Shown: piece after piece, positions 63,101 to 64,000 of the stretch
How positions within the stretch are numbered: the stretch's first letter is position 1
How the letters are laid out: the number at the start of each line of letters is the position of its first letter
Assembly: GCF_036588685.1 (NCBI RefSeq)
Contig: NC_086374.1
Span: 22,312,886 to 22,376,885 of the forward strand
Direction: 5' to 3'
Length of the DNA: 64,000 nt
From: Mytilus trossulus
Taxonomy: Eukaryota; Mollusca; Bivalvia; Mytilida; Mytilidae
Notes under the pieces: generated by a model
Told to the model about the DNA's origin: nothing
The model's input: only the letters and a program-made list of their open reading frames with translations
Databases searched by the model: none
Translations under genes and position numbers: made by a program

Positions 63101-64000
63101 CCGCCTAGTCAAGTGAAATAAATTGAGTAATACTGACGATGAAAGGTAACACTTAGTTCGTGCTTGGTGACCTAGTGGTCTAGAGCGCTAGACACAGTGC
63201 AGGCAGAGTTTTCTCGATATCCCAATACCATTATTTCGAATCCCGACGAGGGAAAAACATTGAGATTCTGATAATTAACGTAATAATATATATAAAATAT
63301 ATAAATATTTAAGAATATAAATTAAACACTATAATAAATACATTAAAAAGTTTGATTAGATTTTAAAATTATAGACAAACTAGCTTCATCATGTGTATGC
63401 ATCTCTCAAGGGTGAATATATATGATAATCAAGTCTATAAGGGTACAACGTCACCAAAAATTCAAAATCATAATCAAATGACATTTTGAATATAAGTTTT
63501 AGCATAGCAATGTTAATGTTGCAATAGTCTCTCATATATGTACTTGGTCACATTCTAAATAAAACATCATATCTGCAGAACTACAAAAATGGTTTGTAAA
63601 ATATAGAAATACCTTCATTTCATAGGAGCATATTAAAAATAGGGTGGAAAGTTTCATGCATCCGAAGCACTTTTCAGAGTTAATCTTTATCATTCAAATA
63701 GTCAAAAGCCACTAATATATTTTTACCGAAACATGTATGAAGTATTTGATCCAAAGGGACCAAAAGTAAAGTACAATTTTAGTAAAATTTGGATGAATGA
63801 TGTGAAACCTTTATAACTTTGTCAACACATGTCAAACGTGTGAATATAAAGGAGATTTTACCAGGTAATGTTTTGACATTTGTTGTTTTCATGTGTGTTG
63901 TTTGACGCCTAGTCGTCGCTGCCGTGGTACCACCAGCAGTTGTTACTGGTTCGGTTGTTCCCTCTGTTGATATTAATCCTGTTGTACCGAAACTTGTACT
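162..64000 (-). CDS. Giant modular mucin-like secreted protein gene, internal part (72 exons, both ends outside window)
   Basis: Seen: 72 exons on the minus strand, all bounded by AG acceptors and GT donors and all joined in consistent phase, with no stop in the joined frame. They encode about 5,730 residues: 22 domains of 134-138 residues (5 alpha, 5 beta, 12 gamma) and 28 Thr/Ser/Pro-rich linkers from 20 to 1,494 residues. Each domain normally has two cysteines, one near each end, a central Gly-Trp and many Asp/Glu. Known: Thr/Ser/Pro-rich tandem repeats are the hallmark of O-glycosylated mucin segments, which act outside the cell. Inferred: a secreted mucus, adhesive or matrix protein; function in the animal is unknown. 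The two-cysteine, beta-rich layout could fit a galactose-binding-like or other beta-sandwich fold, but I cannot name a family. Start codon, signal peptide, stop and promoter are not in this window. Individual modules are listed below; their order in the protein is right to left. Confidence 0.88.
872..1636 (-). CDS. Domain alpha1 (exons 1374-1636 and 872-1022)
   Basis: First half 263 bp (1374-1636), intron 351 bp, second half 151 bp (872-1022): 138 residues. Begins AIMECPVNT after the linker; the ATG is internal, not a start. Landmarks are SSNPTEADQ, EGWTPAPDDDTP, then IVPGNKIKLIITP and the closing KICRKG. Cysteines sit at residue 5 and near the end. Unlike the other alpha copies it has Asn instead of Thr in VEVNLPN. 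Very acidic first half, suggesting but not proving cation binding. Confidence 0.87.
1787..1965 (+). repeat. Mussel interspersed repeat, family R1
   Basis: Starts TAGATATAGGAATCTGTGG, contains CAATGAGACAACTCTCCATC and GGCTCACACCGAACAACAAG, ends near AAAACCATTCAAA. Further copies lie at 2728, 10432, 10590, 12660, 18815 and 41466. I recognise it as one of the commonest Mytilus repeats. It sits in the intron between L2 and alpha1. Confidence 0.8.
2041..2060. repeat. (TA)10 microsatellite
   Basis: Uninterrupted TA dinucleotides in an intron. Confidence 0.9.
2728..2885 (+). repeat. Mussel interspersed repeat, family R1
   Basis: Same start and internal landmarks as the copy at 1787 (TAGATATAGGAAGATGTGG, ACACCAAACGGCAAGC, CTATAAAGGGCTCC). 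Lies 60 bp left of linker exon L2, inside the intron. Confidence 0.8.
2944..3003 (-). CDS. Linker exon L2 (20 residues)
   Basis: Encodes EITTVILPTTSTTTLVPTTT; donor GTATGTTA, acceptor TTTACAG. Intron flank 'CTAGTAATTTCACTTTAACA' is shared with L7 and closely with L5, which marks it as the Q-type linker of the alpha/beta block. Confidence 0.85.
3400..3900 (+). repeat. Mussel interspersed repeat, family R3, one long and one partial tandem copy
   Basis: Two neighbouring copies (about 3400-3720 and 3740-3900) share CCTGATGAAGGTAA and CCAGAAAAGCGCTT followed by GGACGCAT and AAATTATTAAAC. A third copy is at 42485-42660. Intronic; no reading frame of interest. Confidence 0.65.
3990..5232 (-). CDS. 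Domain beta1 (exons 4970-5232 and 3990-4140)
   Basis: 263 bp plus 151 bp with an 829-bp intron: 138 residues. Begins ECMKTALDELTPTM, has DDSANGFNPDDIL, a Gly-Trp in NGWIADGRNP, a run of five acidic residues in LNDDDDSPK, and ends VIACIHPKG. The exon junction is VTTVT/KMPKSTG at phase 0. Cysteines are at residue 2 and near the end, the same layout as alpha despite low identity. The 4970 donor is GTAAGT; readthrough would continue the frame into the intron. Confidence 0.87.
5435..5640 (+). repeat. Mussel interspersed repeat, family R5
   Basis: Contains GCCATGGCTAAAAA, CACAACACAGAAAACT, ACATGAACCCCACCAAACAC and CAGATGCTGCTCCACA. A second, shorter copy is at 26750-26920. Known to me as a common Mytilus repeat. 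Intron between beta1 and L3. Confidence 0.7.
5975..6034 (-). CDS. Linker exon L3 (20 residues)
   Basis: Encodes EITTVVTSTSASTTLLSTTT; donor GTAAAG, acceptor TTTACAG. The R-type linker: upstream intron 'CGTTCTACTTGGTACT' recurs beside L6 and L8. Confidence 0.85.
6803..8089 (-). CDS. Domain alpha2 (exons 7827-8089 and 6803-6953)
   Basis: 263 bp and 151 bp, intron 873 bp. Differs from alpha1 by SELVDVEKVTTSS in the first half and DDQTVDVTLPN and KKDVVPGN in the second. The second half is closest to alpha4, which also follows an R-type linker, so the pairing reflects the higher-order duplication. Both cysteines and the Gly-Trp are intact. Confidence 0.87.
7240..7440 (-). repeat. Mussel interspersed repeat, family R2 (fragment)
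   Basis: Contains CAGACGAAACGCGTGTC and AGCCTGGTATATC, the reverse of the CCAGACGCGCATTTCGTCTAC landmark. Paralogous copies sit at the same place in the alpha introns at 17790-17960 and 22890-23065, so it was inserted before the blocks duplicated. Confidence 0.65.
8601..8660 (-). CDS. Linker exon L4 (20 residues)
   Basis: Encodes EITTVILPTTSTTTLVPTTT; acceptor TTCCAG, donor GTATGTTA. P-type linker with the 'ATAGGTAGCGATTAA' flank shared with L1. Sits between two alpha domains, the only alpha-alpha neighbours in the window. Confidence 0.85.
9310..10222 (-). CDS. Domain alpha3 (exons 9960-10222 and 9310-9460)
   Basis: 263 bp and 151 bp, intron 499 bp. Replacements include SEPIDVENV, TWDEPKSVMDV and VKDVTVKICRK. 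The intron next to the first half carries an imperfect local duplication (9783-9830 and 9900-9950, both with TTTGCATTTCTTCAACAC). Confidence 0.87.
10432..10545 (+). repeat. Mussel interspersed repeat, family R1 (truncated)
   Basis: Starts TAGATATAGAAATATGTGG and breaks off after the ACATCAAGCTCTATC part. Shares its upstream flank TCTTCAACAAAACT with the neighbour at 10590 and with 18815, so the flank was duplicated with it. Confidence 0.65.
10590..10931 (+). mobile_element. R1 element with inverted ends (non-coding)
   Basis: The left end TAGATATAGAAAGATGTGG and following CAATGAGACAACTC reappear inverted at the right end as GAGTTGTCTCATTGGCATAC and CACATCTTC...TATATCTAC. An element of about 340 bp with roughly 40-bp inverted termini, non-coding. 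Suggests the R1 family moves as, or derives from, a terminal-inverted-repeat element. Confidence 0.55.
11074..11133 (-). CDS. Linker exon L5 (20 residues)
   Basis: Encodes EITTVIMPSTSTTTLVPTTT; donor GTATGTTA, acceptor TTTTCAG. Q-type linker; flank as in L2 and L7. Confidence 0.85.
11330..11545. repeat. Mussel interspersed repeat, family R4 (fragment)
   Basis: Contains GGAAACAGTAGTATACCG, AAATGTAACACACACAGAAA and CGAACTAAGC. Matches part of the longer copy at 16748-17050. Intronic. Confidence 0.55.
12335..14926 (-). CDS. Domain beta2 (exons 14664-14926 and 12335-12485)
   Basis: 263 bp and 151 bp; the intron between them is 2,178 bp against 829 and 498 bp in beta1 and beta3 because of two insertions. 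First half has EDILRTTGWIADARNPVVV, shared with beta3; second half has TEIIIKLVSPLRAEPP. Acceptor of the second half is TTTTAG rather than TTACAG. Confidence 0.87.
12660..13085 (+). repeat. Mussel interspersed repeat, family R1, long copy
   Basis: Contains GAAGACGTGGTATGAATGCC, CACCGAACGCCCTTCAAC, GCTATAAAAGGCCTC, CAGGCTCCTAACTTGGGACA and GGGATCCCAACCATCCCC. The longest R1-type copy in direct orientation here. Inserted in the beta2 intron. Confidence 0.7.
13361..14621. mobile_element. Composite insertion of about 1.26 kb in the beta2 intron
   Basis: Sister introns of beta1 and beta3 pass directly from the CAACGG-TTAATA stretch to GAATTGCAAG; here 1.26 kb lies between. It holds a foldback (CTATTGTTATGAATAACAAT near 13430 pairs with the ATTGTTATCCGTAACAATAG near 13530), a GC-rich stretch with C13 (13777-13789), and a terminal hairpin at 14538-14618 whose arms are GTTATACACCTCGGG and CCCTCGGTGTATAAC. 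Likely several non-autonomous DNA elements nested together; no transposase frame. Confidence 0.6.
14664..14926 (-). CDS. First exon of domain beta2
   Basis: Listed separately because the large insertion puts it 2.2 kb from its partner. Phase 1-0; begins AG-TGT-ATG after acceptor TTAAACAG and ends at VTTVT before donor GTAAGT. Confidence 0.85.
15283..15440 (+). repeat. Mussel interspersed repeat, family R2
   Basis: Contains GGTACCAGGATTATAATT, CCAGACGCACGTTTCGTC and CCTCATCAGGGACGCTC. Best full-length copy in the window with 31132-31275. Intron between beta2 and L6. Confidence 0.75.
15961..16020 (-). CDS. Linker exon L6 (20 residues)
   Basis: Encodes EITTVVTSTTSSTTLLSTTT; R-type, flank nearly identical to L3. 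Acceptor TTTACAG, donor GTAAAG. Confidence 0.85.
16748..17050. repeat. Mussel interspersed repeat, family R4
   Basis: Contains ATATTCCTGACTTGGTACAG, AATGGTGGGTTGAACCTGG and CCTTCCTCTTTTATGGCC. Same family as the 958-bp insertion at 46367. Intron between L6 and alpha4. Confidence 0.65.
17330..18612 (-). CDS. Domain alpha4 (exons 18350-18612 and 17330-17480)
   Basis: 263 bp and 151 bp, intron 869 bp. Carries CPVDTVSEPVVVEKVITSS, TENVDTVR and FDEPIK; second half has GNKIKFIITPLSD and VKDVKVKICRK. Acceptor of the first half is TTTGAAG, shifted from the TTTATAG of other alpha copies but with the same exon border. Confidence 0.86.
17790..17960 (-). repeat. Mussel interspersed repeat, family R2 (fragment)
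   Basis: Paralogous to 7240-7440; contains CAGACGAAACGCGTGTCTGG. Confidence 0.6.
18815..18925 (+). repeat. Mussel interspersed repeat, family R1 (truncated)
   Basis: TTAGATATAGAAAGATGTGG followed by GGGTGCCAATGAAACAACCC, ending at ATCAGGTCC. Paralogous to the truncated copy at 10432. Confidence 0.7.
19009..19068 (-). CDS. Linker exon L7 (20 residues)
   Basis: Encodes EITTVILPSTSTTTLVPTTT, identical in protein to L1 but with Q-type flanks. Acceptor TTTGTAG. Confidence 0.84.
19682..20593 (-). CDS. Domain beta3 (exons 20331-20593 and 19682-19832)
   Basis: 263 bp and 151 bp, intron 498 bp. First half has RTTGWIANARNPVVV; second half has LSFNGAIGTEIVIK. Its intron is the useful empty site for the 1.26-kb insertion in beta2. 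Confidence 0.87.
20678..20693. repeat. G16 homopolymer
   Basis: Sixteen consecutive G residues; the sister intron at about 15010 has only GAGGGGG, so this is a local expansion or a sequencing-prone site. Confidence 0.85.
21448..21507 (-). CDS. Linker exon L8 (20 residues)
   Basis: Encodes EVTTVVTSITAATTLLSTTT; R-type, the most diverged of the three (Val at 2, Ile-Thr-Ala-Ala in the middle). Confidence 0.84.
22453..23745 (-). CDS. Domain alpha5 (exons 23483-23745 and 22453-22603)
   Basis: 263 bp and 151 bp, intron 879 bp. Carries SSNPTDADQ, TWEEPASIMDV, FDEPIK and VKDVQVKICRK. First alpha domain in the protein order of this window: everything upstream is beta or gamma. Confidence 0.87.
22890..23065 (-). 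repeat. Mussel interspersed repeat, family R2 (fragment)
   Basis: Third paralogue of the alpha-intron insertion; contains GCAGATGAAACGCGTGCCAG. Confidence 0.6.
24451..24537 (-). CDS. Linker exon L9 (29 residues)
   Basis: 87 bp instead of 60, still phase 1-1. Begins EITTVVIPTLSTTHILPP and ends TTSTTLAPTTT. The extra 27 bp sit in the middle and add 9 residues without touching either splice site; donor GTATGTGA. Confidence 0.83.
25460..26694 (-). CDS. Domain beta4 (exons 26432-26694 and 25460-25610)
   Basis: 263 bp and 151 bp, intron 821 bp. Replacements: ECMKTTLDE, TVDTDDSANG, LNDEDDSPKIY, TNVRRIEAEL and VEGISVTTVT; second half KNPESTGEEP. First-half donor is GTATGT instead of GTAAGT. Confidence 0.87.
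26750..26920 (+). repeat. Mussel interspersed repeat, family R5
   Basis: Contains AGGCCATGGCTAAAAAGG, AAACAATAGCACACAAAGC and AAGCAACACGAACCCCATC. Sits at the same place relative to a beta domain as the 5435 copy. Confidence 0.65.
27295..27354 (-). CDS. Linker exon L10 (20 residues)
   Basis: Encodes EITTVISTTPGSTTLVSTTT; donor GTTTGT, acceptor TTTTTAG. Lies between beta4 and beta5. Confidence 0.82.
28038..28935 (-). CDS. Domain beta5 (exons 28673-28935 and 28038-28188)
   Basis: 263 bp and 151 bp, intron 484 bp. The most diverged beta: EDILLSSGWIADG, NVDGVSVATVT, then ENPTSTNEETVVL, FDGETGTEIVIK and DTEVEACIHPKG. It is the first beta domain in protein order. Confidence 0.86.
29468..29527 (-). 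CDS. Linker exon L11 (20 residues)
   Basis: Begins EPTTQIITSPKTTTVV and ends STTT; donor GTTTGT, acceptor TTTTTCAG. Third of three linkers in a row in protein order. Confidence 0.8.
30474..30581 (-). CDS. Linker exon L12 (36 residues)
   Basis: 108 bp, phase 1-1. Includes VTMTQHKTTAVGPTSSPTTH and then PVTMTPFPPLPTTK. Richer in Pro, Met and His than other linkers and without a close copy in the window. Donor GTTAGA and acceptor CTCGCAG are acceptable but not strong, so this exon is less certain. Confidence 0.62.
31086..31106. repeat. A21 homopolymer
   Basis: A run of 21 A immediately before the R2 copy at 31132; could be the tail of a retrotransposed sequence, but no body is recognisable. Confidence 0.7.
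31132..31275 (+). repeat. Mussel interspersed repeat, family R2
   Basis: Contains TTATCAAAGGTACCAGGAC, CGCCAGACGCGCATTTCGTC and GACTCATCAGTTACGCTC. Confidence 0.75.
31944..32117 (-). CDS. Linker exon L13 (58 residues)
   Basis: 174 bp, phase 1-1. Begins GTTTAITTTAPTTPSTQTTG and ends SSTTTVLTTT. A shortened relative of the 73-residue gamma linkers, lacking the part around the STQP block. Marks the switch from 20-residue to long linkers. Confidence 0.85.
32480..33055 (-). CDS. Domain gamma1 (exons 32790-33055 and 32480-32615)
   Basis: First half 266 bp, intron 174 bp, second half 136 bp: 134 residues. Begins ECVKVMLDGAQPSDVTVDSS, then KGWSPANTDQNPKLIYKLND, and the second half runs VDNFDSPISLGGKPGN to IKACFEEIG. 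Cysteine and Gly-Trp placement follows alpha and beta. GTSELF and the Asn-Gln in ANTDQNP distinguish it and gamma2 from the later array. Confidence 0.88.
33554..33772 (-). CDS. Linker exon L14 (73 residues)
   Basis: 219 bp, phase 1-1. Begins GTTTAITTTAPTTPSTQTTG; the end is SSTTTVLTTT. Gly rather than Glu at the splice-straddling first codon, as in L13. Otherwise the template of all later 73-residue linkers. Confidence 0.86.
34142..35056 (-). CDS. Domain gamma2 (exons 34791-35056 and 34142-34277)
   Basis: 266 bp and 136 bp. The intron is 513 bp instead of about 170 because of the foldback insertion at 34402-34728. First-half donor is GTGAGT. Sequence matches gamma1 except NDADDTSEL and DTTVIDRIP. 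Confidence 0.87.
34402..34728. mobile_element. Foldback MITE-like insertion in the gamma2 intron
   Basis: The gamma1 intron reads CATTGTTCAATAATATTTCG without interruption; here about 327 bp separate the two halves. Positions 34585-34725 form a long hairpin: the arm TATACGGTTAACTACTGACC pairs with the inverted GGTCAGTAGCGAACCATATA, and the centre around 34640-34670 (CATAGGGG...CCCCTATG) is itself palindromic. Non-coding; a non-autonomous DNA element of unknown family. Confidence 0.75.
35527..40008 (-). CDS. Mega linker exon L15 (1,494 residues of 10-residue mucin repeats)
   Basis: One 4,482-bp exon, phase 1-1, acceptor TATTTTTCAG at its right and donor GTAAGG at its left. It consists of 144 tandem 30-bp units (35671-39990) plus a partial unit, consensus STSAATQPSV with a second common form STSAATTTSV, followed by a non-repetitive tail containing STAGFSTPSETAQPTTLTTG. 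Known: Thr/Ser/Pro-dense tandem repeats of fixed length are typical of mucin PTS regions and carry dense O-glycans, making a stiff extended rod. There is no indel anywhere in the array. The tail is homologous to L16. Other strands and frames are also open over this region, as expected for a repeat whose length is a multiple of three; those frames are not genes. Confidence 0.9.
35671..39990. repeat. 30-bp coding minisatellite, 144 units, with higher-order repeats
   Basis: Unit on the plus strand: TTGGTTGTGTAGCAGCAGAT plus GTACTCACAC. The register never shifts from first to last unit. Blocks recur at offsets of 690 bp (35761 and 36451), 1,380 bp (36241 and 37621) and 900 bp (37141 and 38041; 37621 and 38521), all multiples of 30, consistent with unequal exchange. 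Individual units differ mainly at two synonymous wobble sites (Val third base, Thr third base). Confidence 0.93.
40182..40334 (-). CDS. Linker exon L16 (51 residues)
   Basis: 153 bp, phase 1-1. Begins ATTTIAATTPLTSKTTIITS, then TAGFSTASETAQPTTLTTG. That second block is nearly the tail of L15, so L15 and L16 look like a duplicated pair of which one was then expanded. Only 173 bp of intron separates them. Donor GTAACT, acceptor GAAATAG. Confidence 0.82.
40950..43501 (-). CDS. Domain gamma3, divergent (exons 43236-43501 and 40950-41085)
   Basis: 266 bp and 136 bp with a 2,150-bp intron. The second half, VFEFDSPVDLKGVSGN to VVIKACFEPSG, is far from all other gamma copies yet keeps length, Gly-Asn, Pro and Cys. 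The first half is moderately diverged (ECAKVMLDGSQPTDV, GDVAADSQIQKGWTPDDTD, VIVKQDTTV). Probably the oldest gamma unit, outside the recent homogenised array. Confidence 0.85.
41466..42290 (+). mobile_element. R1-type composite element with inverted ends in the gamma3 intron
   Basis: Left end TTAGATATAGGAAAATGTGG and TGACAATGAGACAAC; right end GGTATCATTGGCAATCGCAT followed by CACATCTCC, which is roughly the left end inverted. Inside are GGCCCCTACTTTTTGGTCGA and an R2-like piece (42080-42170, GACAAAACGCTCGTTTTGCG). No coding frame. Confidence 0.5.
42485..42660 (+). repeat. Mussel interspersed repeat, family R3
   Basis: Contains GAGCGTTCCTGATGAAGGTA and CCAGAAAAGCGCTTCGGACG, as at 3400-3900. 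Confidence 0.65.
44012..44230 (-). CDS. Linker exon L17 (73 residues)
   Basis: 219 bp. Begins ETTTAITTKAPTTSTTQTTG; the end has RVSPTTTVLTTT, with Pro where other copies have Ser. Last linker of the array in protein order; the divergent gamma3 follows. Confidence 0.87.
44503..45076. mobile_element. Insertion with terminal foldback in the L17-gamma4 intron
   Basis: Sister introns continue from TTTCCACTTAT straight into CTACTC; here about 570 bp intervene, flanked by ACTTATC and CTTTATC as a possible imperfect target duplication. The right part, 44921-45064, is a hairpin: ATTTTTCATATCAGACCC with TTTATCGGCC pairs with the inverted GGCCGATAAAGGGTCTG and GATATGAAAAATG. The left part has CATTTCCGTGACG and CGTGCATTTCCGG motifs. 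Non-coding. Confidence 0.7.
45174..45741 (-). CDS. Domain gamma4 (exons 45476-45741 and 45174-45309)
   Basis: 266 bp and 136 bp, intron 166 bp. Typical array copy (ECVKVMLDGSQPSDV, KGWSPADTDENPKLIFKIND) with one private change, DTSVIDRIP. Confidence 0.9.
46028..46281. mobile_element. Extra 250 bp in the gamma4-L18 intron
   Basis: Array introns read AAGTCATATTGAGTGCTGAT; here about 250 bp separate GTCATGTTGA from GAGCTGATTT. No inverted ends seen. Could be an insertion here or a deletion shared by the other copies. Confidence 0.5.
46367..47324. mobile_element. R4 element, about 958 bp, inserted in the gamma4-L18 intron
   Basis: Array introns read CAATAATAAAAAGCTTGC; here the R4 repeat splits this site between AATAAAAAG and ATAAAGCTTGC. 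Contains GAACTCAGAGGAAAACCAAT, ACTGTCATATTCCTGACTTG and GTGGATTAAACCTGGTTC, matching a common Mytilus repeat. No protein-coding frame longer than 76 codons. Confidence 0.7.
47464..47682 (-). CDS. Linker exon L18 (73 residues)
   Basis: 219 bp. The most changed of the array linkers: TTSTTLTTGTSVV, SVTSSILTQPSTTT and ETTPTVSS replace the usual STTQ, SVSSSVSTQPTTTT and ETTPRVSS. Confidence 0.87.
48048..48619 (-). CDS. Domain gamma5 (exons 48354-48619 and 48048-48183)
   Basis: Intron 170 bp. First-half acceptor is TTATTATAG (not TTACAG), a change shared only with gamma7. Second half has DETTTISNVV (Thr for Pro), shared only with gamma9. Confidence 0.9.
49127..49345 (-). CDS. Linker exon L19 (73 residues)
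   Basis: 219 bp. Private changes: TSVITTPSV (Ile for Val) and donor GTCATT where all sister linkers have GTAATT. The +3 base change weakens the donor and might favour skipping or retention. Confidence 0.86.
49719..50290 (-). CDS. Domain gamma6 (exons 50025-50290 and 49719-49854)
   Basis: Intron 170 bp. Private SSSNTPGD (Thr for Ala). Second half has ELIIQPDTTDE (Gln for Lys), shared with gamma7 and gamma8 only. Confidence 0.9.
50798..51016 (-). CDS. Linker exon L20 (73 residues)
   Basis: 219 bp, consensus array linker: ETTTAITTKAPTTSTTQTTG at the start, ETTPRVSSTTTVLTTT at the end. Standard acceptor TTTCACAG and donor GTAATT. Confidence 0.9.
51391..51962 (-). CDS. Domain gamma7 (exons 51697-51962 and 51391-51526)
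   Basis: Intron 170 bp. First half and its intron flank are nearly identical to gamma5 (shared TTATTATAG acceptor), second half to gamma6, showing the 3.34-kb dimer duplication. Confidence 0.9.
52470..52688 (-). CDS. Linker exon L21 (73 residues)
   Basis: 219 bp, protein identical to the consensus L20. Its dimer partner L19 carries the weak donor; L21 does not, so that change arose after the duplication. Confidence 0.9.
53063..53634 (-). CDS. Domain gamma8 (exons 53369-53634 and 53063-53198)
   Basis: Intron 170 bp. Dimer partner of gamma6 (same GCGGATACTGG downstream variant). One private synonymous change in the DDTSQL stretch. Confidence 0.9.
54137..54355 (-). CDS. Linker exon L22 (73 residues)
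   Basis: 219 bp, consensus protein; one silent change (TACTTACAC for TACTAACAC on the plus strand). Confidence 0.9.
54730..55300 (-). CDS. Domain gamma9 (exons 55035-55300 and 54730-54865)
   Basis: Intron 169 bp. Has MLDGAQPSDV (Ala for Ser), as do gamma10-12, and DETTTISNVV in the second half, as in gamma5. Confidence 0.9.
55808..56026 (-). CDS. Linker exon L23 (73 residues)
   Basis: 219 bp, consensus protein. Acceptor is TTTCAAAG where sister copies have TTTCACAG; loss of the pyrimidine at -3 should weaken it. Confidence 0.87.
56399..56970 (-). CDS. Domain gamma10 (exons 56705-56970 and 56399-56534)
   Basis: Intron 170 bp. MLDGAQPSDV, otherwise consensus. The intron upstream of it (56971-58072) carries both the expanded AT run and the MITE. 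Confidence 0.9.
57065..57120. repeat. (AT)28 microsatellite
   Basis: The same site in sister copies (48714, 50386, 52058, 53725, 55397) has only about 8-9 AT units, so this is a copy-specific expansion. Confidence 0.92.
57210..57761. mobile_element. MITE with inverted ends and TTAA target duplication
   Basis: Sister introns read GAACAATTAAAAGAATATTT. Here about 552 bp lie between two copies of ATTAA (57205-57209 and 57762-57766). The ends GGGGGCTCCTGGGTATAAAT and, inverted, TGTGGCTCGTGGGTACAAAA match at about 15 of 20 positions. TTAA duplication is typical of piggyBac-type transposases, but the duplication may equally be the 5-bp ATTAA; family left open. No transposase frame. Confidence 0.8.
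58073..58291 (-). CDS. Linker exon L24 (73 residues)
   Basis: 219 bp, consensus protein with standard splice sites. Shares the silent GATGTAGTAGGAGC variant with L23. Confidence 0.9.
58665..59235 (-). CDS. Domain gamma11 (exons 58970-59235 and 58665-58800)
   Basis: Intron 169 bp. MLDGAQPSDV; silent AATGGTTGG variant in the second half shared with gamma4 and gamma12. Confidence 0.9.
59734..59952 (-). CDS. Linker exon L25 (73 residues)
   Basis: 219 bp, consensus protein; several silent changes (GTTGTCGTTGATG, TAGTAATAGTTG on the plus strand). Confidence 0.9.
60324..60895 (-). CDS. Domain gamma12 (exons 60630-60895 and 60324-60459)
   Basis: Intron 170 bp. Private PSDITVESSSN (Ile for Val, Glu for Asp). 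First globular domain in protein order in this window. Confidence 0.9.
61396..61614 (-). CDS. Linker exon L26 (73 residues)
   Basis: 219 bp. Begins ESTIAITTTGPTTPSTQTTG rather than the array consensus, closer to L13 and L14 in the PTTPSTQ part; rest is consensus. Acceptor CTTTTTCAG. Confidence 0.87.
62229..62303 (-). CDS. Linker exon L27 (25 residues)
   Basis: 75 bp, phase 1-1. Begins ETTTKPMKTTHTIPRSTTTP and ends SSTTS. More basic than other linkers (two Lys, one Arg, His). Acceptor CTTTACAG, donor GTATGC. Confidence 0.75.
62812..62832. repeat. GT-rich microsatellite
   Basis: GTGTGTGTGTGTGTATGTG followed by ATATATGTAATATATATG; intronic. Confidence 0.8.
63160..63260 (+). repeat. tRNA-like sequence, probable SINE head
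   Basis: TGACCTAGTGG at 63168-63178 resembles a polymerase III A box, and ATTTCGAATCC near 63233-63243 resembles a B box, about 55 bp apart. The D-arm is plausible (CTAGTGGTCTAGAGCGCTAG) but the rest does not fold into a clean tRNA and there is no clear anticodon loop. Best read as a tRNA-derived SINE remnant in the L27-L28 intron. Confidence 0.5.
63862..64000 (-). CDS. Linker exon L28, cut by the right edge (46 residues visible)
   Basis: Donor GTAAAA at its left; open frame to the end of the window. Contains STSFGTTGLISTEGTTEPV, TTAAGGTTAATTRRQTTHMK without the array consensus. The reading frame ends in phase 1 like every other linker, which is the main support. Confidence 0.72.

Larger units (their letters stand above)
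32118..63861. other. Introns over 300 bp in the gamma half: contents
   Basis: Linker-to-domain introns of the array (about 370 bp, e.g. 49346-49718) and domain-to-linker introns (about 500 bp, e.g. 48620-49126) are conserved copy to copy and hold no other feature. 32118-32479, 33056-33553, 33773-34141 and 35057-35526 belong to an older three-copy subfamily with the AACCCTGTACTCTGACAAAC motif. 40335-40949, 43502-44011 and 61615-62228 show nothing recognisable. 62304-63861 holds the GT run and SINE-like piece. Confidence 0.6.

Overview
The window is eukaryotic and almost certainly from a marine mussel (Mytilus or a close mytilid). It is AT-rich, its genes are split by GT-AG introns, and the introns carry interspersed repeats that I recognise as typical of Mytilus (the 'TAGATATAGGAAGATGTGG...CAATGAGACAAC' family, the 'CCAGACGCGCATTTCGTCTAC' family and the 'ATTCCTGACTTGGTACAGG' family). 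The species call rests on memory of those repeats, not on a search.

Essentially all coding signal belongs to the inside of one giant gene on the minus strand. Its 5' end lies beyond position 64000 and its 3' end lies left of position 1. I assembled 72 exons (one cut by the right edge), about 17.2 kb of coding sequence or about 5,730 residues. They make 22 copies of a two-exon globular domain (134-138 residues, normally one cysteine near each end) separated by 28 Thr/Ser/Pro-rich linker exons. Every junction is phase-consistent: linkers are phase 1-1, the first half of each domain is 1-0 and the second half is 0-1. The product looks like a secreted, O-glycosylated, mucin-like or adhesive extracellular protein. 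No signal peptide, membrane segment or terminus is in view.

Layout in transcription order (right to left): 61.4-64 kb, three linker exons, the first cut by the window edge; 43.2-61 kb, a tandem array of gamma-type domains each followed by a 73-residue linker, with a basic unit of about 1.67 kb and some units enlarged by insertions; 40.2-43.5 kb, a divergent gamma domain and a 51-residue linker; 35.5-40.0 kb, one 4,482-bp exon made of 144 uninterrupted 30-bp repeats (consensus STSAATQPSV); 31.9-35.1 kb, two more gamma domains; 29.5-32.1 kb, three linker exons in a row; 0.1-28.9 kb, alternating alpha and beta domains separated by 20-residue linkers (one of 29), in higher-order blocks of about 5.5-10 kb.

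Introns hold mussel repeats, foldback or MITE-like insertions with clear empty sites in sister copies, simple repeats and a tRNA-like SINE remnant. I found no second protein gene, no transposase or reverse transcriptase reading frame, no intact tRNA or rRNA and no CRISPR. Domain names (alpha, beta, gamma) and linker numbers (L1-L28, left to right) are mine. The Greek-letter groups are sequence subfamilies of what appears to be a single domain family.
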